Assembly (NCBI RefSeq): GCF_030064165.1 | Contig: NZ_CP125947.1 | Coordinates: forward strand, 682,001 to 746,000 | Reading direction: 5' to 3' | Source: Comamonas resistens | GTDB taxonomy: Bacteria; Pseudomonadota; Gammaproteobacteria; Burkholderiales; Burkholderiaceae_C | DNA: 64,000 nucleotides | In this document: piece by piece, positions 8,807 through 16,806 of the stretch | Numbering within the stretch: position 1 is the stretch's first letter | How the letters are laid out: each line of letters begins with the position of its first letter | Notes under the pieces: model-generated | Seen by the model: only the letters and a program-made list of their open reading frames with translations | What the model was told of the DNA's origin: nothing | Database searches by the model: none | Made by a program: the position numbers and the translations under genes

Positions 8807-10042
8807 TTATTTCATGGCGCTGTGCATGGCCTGGCACAGACGCTCCACGGCCTGCGCGATCTGCGGCACCTCGGGCGCGGCAAACGACATGCGCAGCGTG
8901 TGCAGGTCGGGGTCGGCCGGATAGAAGGCCTTGCCTGGCACATAGACCACGCCCTGGGCCACGGCGGCGTCGAAGAGCTTTTGCGGGTCGATGCGGCGGT
9001 CCAGCTCGGCCCAGACGAACATGCCGCCCGCAGGACGCGAGCAGCGTATGCGGCTGTCCGGTGCCGCGTTCAAGCCCTGGACCAGAGCCTGCATGCGGCG
9101 CTGGTACTCCTGGCGCGCGCGCTGCACGGTGGCCGGGTAGCGGCCGCTGTGCAGATAGCAGGCCGCGATCGACTGGGTCAGCGGCGAGGTGCACAGATCG
9201 GCCGTCTGCTTGGCCACCGTGCAGCGGCGCAGCAGGGCCGCGTCGGCCAGCATCCAGCCCACGCGCAGCGCGGGCGCCACGGTCTTGGACAGACTGGACA
9301 GATAGACGACCGGATTGCTGCCCGCCGCGGCCAGCCGCTCGCCCGTGGCGCGCACGGTGGCCGGCATGGCCTGGGGGGCGCCGCCGGGATCGTCGAAGCG
9401 CAGCTCGCCATAAGGGTCGTCCTCCACCACGCGAAAGCCGTACTCCAGGGCCAGGCTCACCAGGGCCTCGCGGCGCTCGGCCGCCAGCAGGGTGCCGCGC
9501 GGGTTGGAGAAGTTGGGCACGGTGTAGAGCAGCTTGGGGCGCTGCTGCGCGGGCAGGGCGGCCAGCAACTGGGCCAGGGCATCGGTCTGCAGGCCGTGCT
9601 CGTCCATGGGGATGGGCAGGATGCGCGCCTGTGCCAGGCGCAGGGCCTGCAGCGTGGCCGGGTAGGCCGGCACCTCGACCAGCACCGTGTTGCCGGGCTC
9701 GATCAGCACGCGCACCAGCAGATCGAAGGCCTGCTGCGAGCCTGTGGTTACCAGAATATCGGCGGCCGCGGCCTGCATGCCGCGCTCGCGCGCCTGCAGC
9801 GCCAGGGCCTCGCGCAGCTCGGCCAGGCCTTCGGTGGCGCCATACTGCAGCGCGGACTGGCCCTGGGCCATGGCCTGCTGGGCGGCCAGAGCCAGGCCCT
9901 CGGCATCGAACAGGCTGGGCGAGGGATAGCCGCCGGCCAGCGAGATCATGCCGGGGCGGGACAGATAGGGAAACAGCTCGCGTATGGGCGAGCCCGCGGG
10001 CTCGGCAAACGGCGCGGCAAACGGGGCCAGCGCCGGGCTCAT
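8807..10042 (-). CDS. PLP-dependent aminotransferase, probably 2-aminoadipate transaminase
   Basis: A 411-residue fold-type I aminotransferase of the LysN/MocR-like group. MISLAGGYPSPSLFD is the typical N-terminal signature, LQYGATEGLAELREAL the substrate-domain segment, VPNFSNPRG contains the PLP-contacting Asn, and SSLSKTVAP holds the PLP-binding Lys253. The start overlaps the end of hglS by four bases (ATGA), so translation is coupled. HglS acts on 2-oxoadipate; an aminotransferase next to it most likely makes that acid from 2-aminoadipate, a lysine breakdown intermediate. The reaction is inferred from context, the enzyme class from sequence. Confidence 0.88.
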   Translation of the reverse strand: MSPALAPFAAPFAEPAGSPIRELFPYLSRPGMISLAGGYPSPSLFDAEGLALAAQQAMAQGQSALQYGATEGLAELREALALQARERGMQAAAADILVTTGSQQAFDLLVRVLIEPGNTVLVEVPAYPATLQALRLAQARILPIPMDEHGLQTDALAQLLAALPAQQRPKLLYTVPNFSNPRGTLLAAERREALVSLALEYGFRVVEDDPYGELRFDDPGGAPQAMPATVRATGERLAAAGSNPVVYLSSLSKTVAPALRVGWMLADAALLRRCTVAKQTADLCTSPLTQSIAACYLHSGRYPATVQRARQEYQRRMQALVQGLNAAPDSRIRCSRPAGGMFVWAELDRRIDPQKLFDAAVAQGVVYVPGKAFYPADPDLHTLRMSFAAPEVPQIAQAVERLCQAMHSAMK

Positions 10043-11457
10043 GCGAGGGCTCCGGCCAGGGCCGTGCGCACCCGGGCCATGGACTGCTGCTGGGCCGCCT
10101 CGTAGAGAGCGATCTCGTCATGGACGCGTGCGCCCAGAGCGCTCTCGAAGACCTGCTGCGCCGCATGGGCCTGGTATTGCTTCTGTTCCTCACCACCCAG
10201 ATTGGACTGGAAGATGCCGGCCGCGCTCACGGGCAGAAAGTCTTCATAGGTGATGGGCTCGGCCAGCACCAGGCCCTGGGCGATCAGTTCTTCCAGGCCC
10301 GCATCGGCGGCGCTCTGAGGCGAGCGGGCCTGGCCCTGCTCGGTCAGGCTGTAGCGGTAGAAGGCCAGGCCCTGATTGCGCAATTCCTCGTGCGTGTCGG
10401 GGAACTGCGCAAAGACCTGCTGCAGACGGTAATCATAGTCGGGCGCGGCGCTGCCCGCGTTGTCTATGCAGCGCACCAGGCCCAGCAGCTCGTCGTAGAG
10501 CGCGCGGCCCTTGCGCGTCAGCGCCACGCCGCGCTGCTCGATCTCGCCGAAGCGCGCGGTATGGGCGCCGGAACTGTCCGCGTTGGCGTCGGCATTGGTA
10601 AAGCGCACGGCCTCCTTGAGTGCCTTGAAGCTGGTCTGGCGCAGCAGGATGGGGCAGGCGCGCTGTGGCGGGCCTTCGACCACGTCCTTGGCATCCATGC
10701 CGCGCGTGGGCATATCGGCCTGGGCCATGTCTATGTCCAGCGTGCGTGGCGTCAGATGGTTGATGTGCGGGCCCTTGAAGCACACCACATCGGCCACCAG
10801 TCGGTGTGATTTTTGCAGGGCGTTGTAGGTGGCGGCATCCACGGTGGCGTCGCTGTGCCAGCGGAAGGTTTCCAGGGCCTGCTGCACAAAGGCGTCTGCA
10901 TCGTTGCTGTCAAGGCCCCCGTCTTGCTCGGCCTGGGCAATGAGTTCCAGGGCGCGAGGCGTGAAGATGCGGCGGCGCTGGAGGATCTCGGCGGCCTGCG
11001 CACGCAGCGCCGTATCGGCGATCAGCTCCAGGCGCAGCAGCGAGGTGAAGACGCGAAACGGGTTGGCCAGCAGCGCCTCGTCGTGCACGGGGCGAAAGGC
11101 CGTGGAGTGCACGGGAACGCCGGCCACCGAAAGGTCGTAATAGCCCACGGGCTCCATGCCCATCACGGCAAACAGGCGGCGCAGCGTGGCCAGTTCCTCG
11201 GCCGTGCCCACGCGGATGGCGCCGTGGCGCTCCACATCCAGGCGCTCAAGCTCGCCGCTTTTGCTCATGCGCTGGCGCAGATCCGGGTCGGCCTGCAGCG
11301 CCAGTGCGTTGACATCGGCCACCAGGTCGATCAGCGTTCCGTACTGCGGCACCTCCTTGCGGTACATCTCGGACATGGCACGCGAGAAGCGCGTGCGGAT
11401 CTCGTTGGAGGAGACAAATCGGGCAACGGAGGAAGAGGCGTGGGGCGTGGCACTCAT
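10039..11457 (-). CDS. hglS: 2-oxoadipate dioxygenase/decarboxylase HglS (DUF1338, VOC superfamily)
   Basis: The 472-residue protein matches the DUF1338/YdcJ family, whose studied member HglS is an Fe(II) enzyme that turns 2-oxoadipate into 2-hydroxyglutarate in D-lysine catabolism. Family-typical stretches are QYGTLIDLVADVN near the N-terminus, VPVHSTAFRPV (likely metal-binding His and substrate Arg) and HINHLTPRTLDID (second likely metal His). Length agrees with the family. It is the first gene of a two-gene unit with the aminotransferase, transcribed away from a divergent LysR gene 132 bases off, its likely regulator. The product would enter central metabolism through 2-hydroxyglutarate oxidation. 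Confidence 0.88.
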   Translation of the reverse strand: MSATPHASSSVARFVSSNEIRTRFSRAMSEMYRKEVPQYGTLIDLVADVNALALQADPDLRQRMSKSGELERLDVERHGAIRVGTAEELATLRRLFAVMGMEPVGYYDLSVAGVPVHSTAFRPVHDEALLANPFRVFTSLLRLELIADTALRAQAAEILQRRRIFTPRALELIAQAEQDGGLDSNDADAFVQQALETFRWHSDATVDAATYNALQKSHRLVADVVCFKGPHINHLTPRTLDIDMAQADMPTRGMDAKDVVEGPPQRACPILLRQTSFKALKEAVRFTNADANADSSGAHTARFGEIEQRGVALTRKGRALYDELLGLVRCIDNAGSAAPDYDYRLQQVFAQFPDTHEELRNQGLAFYRYSLTEQGQARSPQSAADAGLEELIAQGLVLAEPITYEDFLPVSAAGIFQSNLGGEEQKQYQAHAAQQVFESALGARVHDEIALYEAAQQQSMARVRTALAGALA

Positions 11458-11589
11458 GACGGAACAGAAGGGTCTTGGGTTCGTGGGATGGTCACGCCGC
11501 TGGCGTGGCCGCAGGAATATGCAGGATGTTGTGCGCCGTCATGACTTTGGTCAAACGATAATCCTGCCTTCAGGTCATACCCAAATGGA

Positions 11590-12546
11590 ATGAACCTGCT
11601 GACAGCCCCATATTCACCGGTTCCCTCCATGCAGCTATCCCGTCGCTTTCTGCCCCCCATGTCCCTGCTGTGCGCGTTCGAGGCCTCGGCGCGGCATCAG
11701 AGCTTTACCGCAGCGGCCGCCGAGCTGCATCTGACGCAAAGCGCCGTCAGCCGCCAGATTCGCGCGCTGGAGGAGCGCCTGGGCACCGAGCTGTTCGTGC
11801 GCGAGCGCCAGACCGTGCGCCTGAGCGCTGCGGGCCAGGCCTATGCGCAGGAGATACGCGCTGCCCTGGCGCGCATCTCCAATGCCACGCTGGGCTTTCG
11901 CACCAATCCGCAGGGCGGCAGCCTGAACCTGGCCATCCTGCCGACCTTCGGCACGCGCTGGCTGGCGCCGCGGCTGCCGCAGTTCTTCAGCGCCCATCCG
12001 GGCATCACCATCAATCTGACAACGCGGCTGTCGCAGTTCGATTTCCAGCTTGAGGCCGTGGATGCGGCCATTCATTTCGGCTTGCCGAACTGGCCGGGCG
12101 CGGAGCTGGAGTTCCTCATGAGCGAGACCGTGGTGCCGGCCTGCAGCCCCGATGTGGCGGCCCGCCATGGGTTTGCCCGGCCCCAGGATCTGCTGCGCGC
12201 GCCCCTGCTGCATCTGGCTTCGCGCCCCGACGCCTGGCAGCGCTGGTTCGGCAGTCAGGGCTGCCAGGGCGGCGATATGCAGGGCATGCTGTTCGATCAG
12301 TTCGCCACGGCGGCGCAGGCGGCGATTGCCGGCGTGGGCGTGGCGCTGCTGCCCAAGTTTCTGATCCAGCGCGAGCTGCAGGCCGGCGATCTGGTCCAGG
12401 CCCTGCCGCAGCTGCCGGAGGTGGAAAGTGCCGAGCGCTACTACCTGGCCTGGCCTACCAGTCGCTCGACCTATCCGCCGCTGCAGGCCTTCCAGGGCTG
12501 GCTCAAGCAGGTAGCGCAGGAGTTTGCCTGCTCTGCGTCGATGTAA
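11590..12546 (+). CDS. LysR-family regulator, divergent from hglS
   Basis: A 318-residue LysR protein of the GcvA-like subgroup. The winged helix-turn-helix shows LCAFEASARHQSFTAAAAEL and LTQSAVSRQIRALEERLG; the effector domain begins near residue 105. An in-frame ATG at 11629 (305 residues, MQLSRRFLPP) is an equally plausible start, since neither has a clear ribosome site. It diverges from hglS and the aminotransferase gene, so control of 2-aminoadipate breakdown is the simplest guess. The 132-base space between them holds small dyads (CACGCC/GGCGTG at 11493-11507; TGAC/GTCA at 11542-11553) that might be its sites. Confidence 0.88.
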   Translation: MNLLTAPYSPVPSMQLSRRFLPPMSLLCAFEASARHQSFTAAAAELHLTQSAVSRQIRALEERLGTELFVRERQTVRLSAAGQAYAQEIRAALARISNATLGFRTNPQGGSLNLAILPTFGTRWLAPRLPQFFSAHPGITINLTTRLSQFDFQLEAVDAAIHFGLPNWPGAELEFLMSETVVPACSPDVAARHGFARPQDLLRAPLLHLASRPDAWQRWFGSQGCQGGDMQGMLFDQFATAAQAAIAGVGVALLPKFLIQRELQAGDLVQALPQLPEVESAERYYLAWPTSRSTYPPLQAFQGWLKQVAQEFACSASM

Positions 12547-12549
12547 TGA

Positions 12550-12580
12550 AAAAAGGAGCTGCAAGCGCAGCTCCTTCAAT
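12550..12580. terminator. Stem-loop between converging LysR and binding-protein genes
   Basis: AAGGAGCTGC (12553-12562) pairs with GCAGCTCCTT (12567-12576) over a four-base loop. The A-run at 12549-12554 is a T-run on the minus strand, so it best serves the binding-protein gene, and may also slow the LysR transcript. Confidence 0.65.
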
Positions 12581-12672
12581 GAATTCAGCTATGAATATGT
12601 CTGAAGTGCTTGTTTAACAAGCGCAACAAGCTATCAATAAAGCATGACTCCAGGCGCGGTCTAGCGGTCGTC

Positions 12673-13575
12673 TCAGCTGTTGTAGGCTTCCAGCGGCTTG
12701 TCGTTGGGCTCCTGCAGCAGCTGCTTGAGCGTCTCGCTCATGGGCAGGTTCAGCGGCATCTCCTTGGGCGGGATGGGTTGCATAAACCATTTGTCGTAGA
12801 TCTTGGCCACTTCGCCGGACTTCATCATGCGCACCAGCGCGTCGTCCACGGCCTTCTTGAACATGGGGTCGTCCCGGCGCATCAGCAGCGCGATGGGCTC
12901 GGAGCCCAGAGCCTCGCCCACGATCTTGTAGCCCTTGGGGTCCTTGGAGTTGGCGATCACGCCGGCCAGCAGATTGTCGTCGAGCACAAAGGCGTCGGCG
13001 CGGCCGGACTCCAGCATCAGAAAGCTCTCGAAGTGGTCCTTGCCCAGCTGGGTCGGCAGCTTCACATTGTTCTCGTGGCTGTATTTGCGCAGCAGCTGTA
13101 CGGCGGTGGTGCCGGCCGAGGCTGCCACGGTCTTGCCGTCGAGCTGTTTGAACGAGGTCACTGGCGAGTCGGCGCGCACGGCCATGCGCACCTGGCTGAC
13201 ATAGGTGGTGACGGCAAAGGCGACCTGCTTCTGGCGGCTGAGGTTATTGGTCGTGGGGCCGCAGCCCAGATCCACCGTGCCGTTTTGCACCAGGGGCATG
13301 GTGTTCTGGGCGGTGATGGCCATGTATTCGATCTTGGCGCCGGGCGCGATCTGCGCCAGAACCTTCTCGCACAGCTCCACGTGGTAGCCGGTGAAGCGGT
13401 GGTTGGCACCTATGGCATAGGCCATGGGAGCGGAGCTTTCGCGCACGCCGATGACGACCTTGCCGGTCTTCTGGAGCTTGTCCAGCGTGCCGTTCTGAGC
13501 GGTTTGTGCCTGGGCGCCGAAGGCGGCCAGAAGGACGGTGCATGCCAGCGTTATGTTCGCGGTCATCAAGCGCAT
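12673..13575 (-). CDS. Amino-acid ABC transporter substrate-binding protein
   Basis: The ATG at 13575 follows GAGGAGA and gives 300 residues with a signal peptide (MRLMTANITLACTVLLAAFG, cleavage after AQA). It belongs to the GltI/glutamate-aspartate type of periplasmic solute-binding proteins: GKVVIGVRESSAPMAY, GYHVELCEKVL, DLGCGPTTNN and KTVAASAGTTAVQLL are typical. It should deliver an acidic amino acid or related compound to an ABC permease. No permease or ATPase gene is beside it, so it stands alone here, although the lysine or aminoadipate genes on the other side of the LysR gene leave a link possible. Confidence 0.9.
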   Translation of the reverse strand: MRLMTANITLACTVLLAAFGAQAQTAQNGTLDKLQKTGKVVIGVRESSAPMAYAIGANHRFTGYHVELCEKVLAQIAPGAKIEYMAITAQNTMPLVQNGTVDLGCGPTTNNLSRQKQVAFAVTTYVSQVRMAVRADSPVTSFKQLDGKTVAASAGTTAVQLLRKYSHENNVKLPTQLGKDHFESFLMLESGRADAFVLDDNLLAGVIANSKDPKGYKIVGEALGSEPIALLMRRDDPMFKKAVDDALVRMMKSGEVAKIYDKWFMQPIPPKEMPLNLPMSETLKQLLQEPNDKPLEAYNS

Positions 13576-13943
13576 GGGGAAGTCTCCTCGGAAAGTGGGG
13601 TGGCAGAAGCTGGCGGAATGCACCTGCCGTCAAGTGCCTGCATCAACTATCGGGCAAATAGCAGCGGCCTCATAACGATGAAACGGAAGAAGGTCATGCG
13701 CTGCGCGTATGACCTGCGGCCCCATGCCCAGGGGGCGCAAAGCCGTAGCGGGACGGCAGCTTGTGCTTTTGGGTAACATCTGCGCCTATTGCACAGGCCC
13801 GCGCGCATATGTTCCCCTGCGTCCCGGCTTTGCTGCCAGGGCCGGGCCATGCCGCCGGGTCCGGCTCTTTTTCGGTTTGCGCAGCGCCGGCCCGCGAGGG
13901 CAGATGATCCTGGCATGCGCGAACCTGTTATGAGACAGATTCC
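13576..13943. other. 368-base divergent intergenic region
   Basis: It lies between the binding-protein gene (minus) and the DUF2760 gene (plus) and must hold both promoters. I see no convincing gene, RNA structure or strong consensus promoter. Confidence 0.4.
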
Positions 13944-14621
13944 ATGACCGCCAATACTCCCCCCTCATTCCTCAGCCGCATCGCCATCGCGATCGGCAGC
14001 TTTTTCGCCATCCTCGGCAATGGCCGTCTGGCCGCCGACGTGAGCCGTGTGCGCGCCGGCGAGGCCTTTGCCGCCGATGTCGCCCCCAAGGAGGTGCGCG
14101 TCGAGGTTCCCGTCGAGAAGATCGTCGAAGTCCGCGTGGAAGTGCCCGTGGAAAAAATCGTCGAAAAGACCGTGGAGAAACGCGTCGAGGTACCGGTTGA
14201 AAAGCTGGTCGAGAAGACGGTTGAAGTGCAAAAGCTGGTGGCCACCGATACCGCCGCCCTGCAGCTGCTGGGCCTGATGCAGCGCGAGGCACGCTTTGTC
14301 GACTTCATCCAGGAGGATGTGGCGCCTTATACCGACGCCGAGATCGGCGCGGCCGCCCGTGTGGTGCACGAGGGCTGCCGCAAGGTGCTGCGCGAGCATT
14401 TCACCTTGGCTCCCGTGAGCGAGGAAGCCGAAGGCGCGCGTGTCACGCTGCAAGCCGGCTTCGATGCCACGGCCGTGCGCCTGAGTGGCAATGTGGTGGG
14501 CCAGGCACCGTTCACCGGAACGCTGTCCCACCGTGGCTGGTATGTCAGCGAGGTGAAGCTGCCTCAGCTGACGGATACCGAAGCCGCCAAGATCATCGCC
14601 CAGGCCGAGGTGGAGCTGTGA
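13944..14621 (+). CDS. DUF2760 protein with VPVEK repeats
   Basis: A 225-residue protein. A hydrophobic N-terminal stretch (ISFFAILGNGR-like, residues 12-32) could anchor it. Residues about 48-98 are a charged repeat of the type VEVPVEKIVEK, probably a coiled or extended stalk. From about residue 100 the DUF2760 domain follows (TAALQLLGLMQREARFVDF, VHEGCRKVLREHF, HRGWYVSEVKLP). DUF2760 genes are known as neighbours of Hsp70-like genes, and here the stop overlaps the GTG start of one. A role as co-factor of the Hsp70 pair is inferred; the function is unknown. Confidence 0.82.
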   Translation: MTANTPPSFLSRIAIAIGSFFAILGNGRLAADVSRVRAGEAFAADVAPKEVRVEVPVEKIVEVRVEVPVEKIVEKTVEKRVEVPVEKLVEKTVEVQKLVATDTAALQLLGLMQREARFVDFIQEDVAPYTDAEIGAAARVVHEGCRKVLREHFTLAPVSEEAEGARVTLQAGFDATAVRLSGNVVGQAPFTGTLSHRGWYVSEVKLPQLTDTEAAKIIAQAEVEL

Positions 14622-16489
14622 ACATGAACAACTCCAACGCACAATTCAGCATCGGCATCGACCTGGGCACCACGCATTGCGCATTGTCCTATGTCGACAA
14701 GGCAGCCAGCGATGGCGACAAGGTCGTCCAAGGCGTGCTCAGCGTGCCCCAGCTCACGGCACCTGCCAGCGTCGAGGCCAAGCCCCTGCTGCCATCGTTT
14801 CTGTACCTGCCCCATGAAAGCGAGCTGAGCGAGGCCGAGCGCAGCCTGCCCGGCGCAGAGTCTGCTGACTTCATCGTCGGCGAGTTCGCCCGCACGCGCG
14901 GCGCGGCCACGCCCATCCGTCTGGTCAGCAGCGCCAAGAGCTGGCTTTGCCACCCCGGCGTGGACCGCCGCGCTGGCATTCTGCCTGCCGACGCACCGGC
15001 CGAAGTGGCGCGCATCTCGCCGCTGGCGGCATCCGTGCGCTACCTGTCGCACCTGCGCTGGGCCTGGGAGCAAGCCCACCCCGAGGCACCGTTTGCCCAG
15101 CAGGACATCACTGTCACCATCCCCGCATCGTTCGACCCCGCCGCGCGCGAGCTGACGGCCGAGGCCTGCCGCGCCGCCGGGTTTGCCAATCTCACCCTGC
15201 TGGAAGAGCCGCAAGCCGCGCTGTACAGCTGGATCCAGGCCAGCGGCGGCAGTTGGCGCAAGCAGGTCAAGCATGGCGACATCATCCTGGTGGTGGACGT
15301 AGGCGGCGGCACGACCGATCTGTCGCTGATCGCCGTGCGTGAGCGCGATGGCAATCTGGAGCTGCAGCGCATTGCCGTGGGCGAGCATATTTTGCTGGGC
15401 GGCGACAACATGGACCTGGCCCTGGCCTATGGCGTGGCCCGCAAGCTGGCCCAGGAAGGCAAGCAGCTTGACGCCTGGCAGACCCGCGCCCTGGCCCATG
15501 GTTGCCGCGCGGCCAAGGAGCAGTTGCTGGCCGACGAAAACCTGCAGGCCGTGCCCGTGGTCGTGCCCAGCCGTGGCAGCAAGCTCATCGGCGGCAGCAT
15601 CCGCACCGAAGTCACGCGTGCCGAAGTGCTGGCCATGCTGGTCGAAGGCTTCTTCCCCAAGGTCGCCGTCAGCGACAAACCCCAGACCCGCGCCCGCGCT
15701 GCGCTGACCCAGCTGGGCCTGCCCTATGCGCAGGACGCTGCCGTCACCCGCCATCTGGCCGCCTTCCTGAGCCGCCAGGTGAATGCGCTGGAGCAGATCG
15801 AAGGCCTGGAAGGCAATCAGGAAGAAGGCTCCACCTTTTTGCACCTCACGGCCGTGCTGTTCAACGGCGGCGTGCTCAAGGCCACGCAGATCGAGCAGCG
15901 CATTCTGCAGGTCATCAACGGCTGGCTGGACGACGAGGCCTGCGAACCCGCCCGCCTGCTCGACGGCGCCAACCTCGATCTGGCGGTGGCGCGCGGCGCC
16001 GCCTACTTCGGCCATATCGCGGCATCGGGCCGCGGCATGCGCATCCGCGGCGGCACGGCCCAGTCGTACTACATCGGCGTGGAATCGAATATGCCGGCCA
16101 TTCCCGGCATGGAGCCGCCGATCTCGGCCCTGTGCCTGGCGCCTTTCGGCATGGAAGAGGGCACGGAAGTGGCGCTGGATGCGCAGGAGTTCGGCCTGGT
16201 CGTGGGTGAGCCCGTGCGCCTGCGCTTCTTCGGCTCATCGGTGCGCCGCAGCGACGCCGTAGGCACCATGCTGGACTTCTGGGGCCCCGAAGAACTGCTG
16301 GAGCTGCAGGAAATCGAAGCCCATCTGCCCGCGGAGGGCCGCCAGCCCGGCGAGGTTGTCCCCGTCACCCTGCATGCGCGCGTGACCGATATCGGCACGC
16401 TGGAACTCAATGCCGTGCCCGTGGGCGGCAGCGAGCGCTGGAAGGTGGAGTTTGATGTGCGTGCACAGACGCAGGACATCGCTGCATAA
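14618..16489 (+). CDS. Hsp70-family protein (DnaK/YegD-like), first of two
   Basis: A 623-residue actin-fold ATPase. Phosphate-1 loop GIDLGTTHCALSYVD is near the N-terminus, DVGGGTTDLSL is phosphate-2, and GGDNMDLALA and LFNGGVLKATQ complete the nucleotide site. The canonical DnaK substrate domain and C-terminal lid are not obvious; the last 170 residues form a beta-rich region unlike DnaK. Start is either GTG 14618, overlapping the DUF2760 stop, or ATG 14624. It probably acts in the cytoplasm with the DUF2760 protein. No J-protein or GrpE gene is nearby. A terminator follows, separating it from the second Hsp70 gene. Confidence 0.88.
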   Translation: MNMNNSNAQFSIGIDLGTTHCALSYVDKAASDGDKVVQGVLSVPQLTAPASVEAKPLLPSFLYLPHESELSEAERSLPGAESADFIVGEFARTRGAATPIRLVSSAKSWLCHPGVDRRAGILPADAPAEVARISPLAASVRYLSHLRWAWEQAHPEAPFAQQDITVTIPASFDPAARELTAEACRAAGFANLTLLEEPQAALYSWIQASGGSWRKQVKHGDIILVVDVGGGTTDLSLIAVRERDGNLELQRIAVGEHILLGGDNMDLALAYGVARKLAQEGKQLDAWQTRALAHGCRAAKEQLLADENLQAVPVVVPSRGSKLIGGSIRTEVTRAEVLAMLVEGFFPKVAVSDKPQTRARAALTQLGLPYAQDAAVTRHLAAFLSRQVNALEQIEGLEGNQEEGSTFLHLTAVLFNGGVLKATQIEQRILQVINGWLDDEACEPARLLDGANLDLAVARGAAYFGHIAASGRGMRIRGGTAQSYYIGVESNMPAIPGMEPPISALCLAPFGMEEGTEVALDAQEFGLVVGEPVRLRFFGSSVRRSDAVGTMLDFWGPEELLELQEIEAHLPAEGRQPGEVVPVTLHARVTDIGTLELNAVPVGGSERWKVEFDVRAQTQDIAA

Positions 16490-16510
16490 GCCTGGTTGAG
16501 CCATGTTGCA

Positions 16511-16546
16511 AAAGCCCGCTGAACTCGAAACTCGGCGGGCTTTTTT
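16511..16546 (+). terminator. Rho-independent terminator after the first Hsp70 gene
   Basis: AAAGCCCGC (16511-16519) pairs with GCGGGCTTT (16535-16543), followed by a T-run to 16546. It ends the DUF2760-Hsp70 unit. The rest of the 317-base gap to 16807 shows no gene. Confidence 0.85.
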
Positions 16547-16806
16547 GTTGAATATGGCTTTTGCCCTTGTGTGACATGCGCAGGCAGCTCATGTTTTGCA
16601 TTGATGCATGACATGAAAGCATGCACGGGGCGATGCCAATGTCTGGCCCCGCCCGCAAAAGCAAAGCCCGAGTCGTCGTGATGCCCAGCAATGCTGGTGC
16701 CTGATTGTGATGTTCATGCCTAGTCGGCCCCGCCCCGCCGCCAGGTTCGGGCATCCGGGTCTTGTTACGATTGGCGACACCGTTTTTCGCGTCCTCGTCT
16801 CAGTCC

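Noticed and set aside
11493..11507. CACGCC/GGCGTG dyad between hglS and its LysR gene as a defined operator
   Set aside because: Short, GC-rich and without the T-N11-A pattern of LysR sites; kept only as a remark under the LysR gene.
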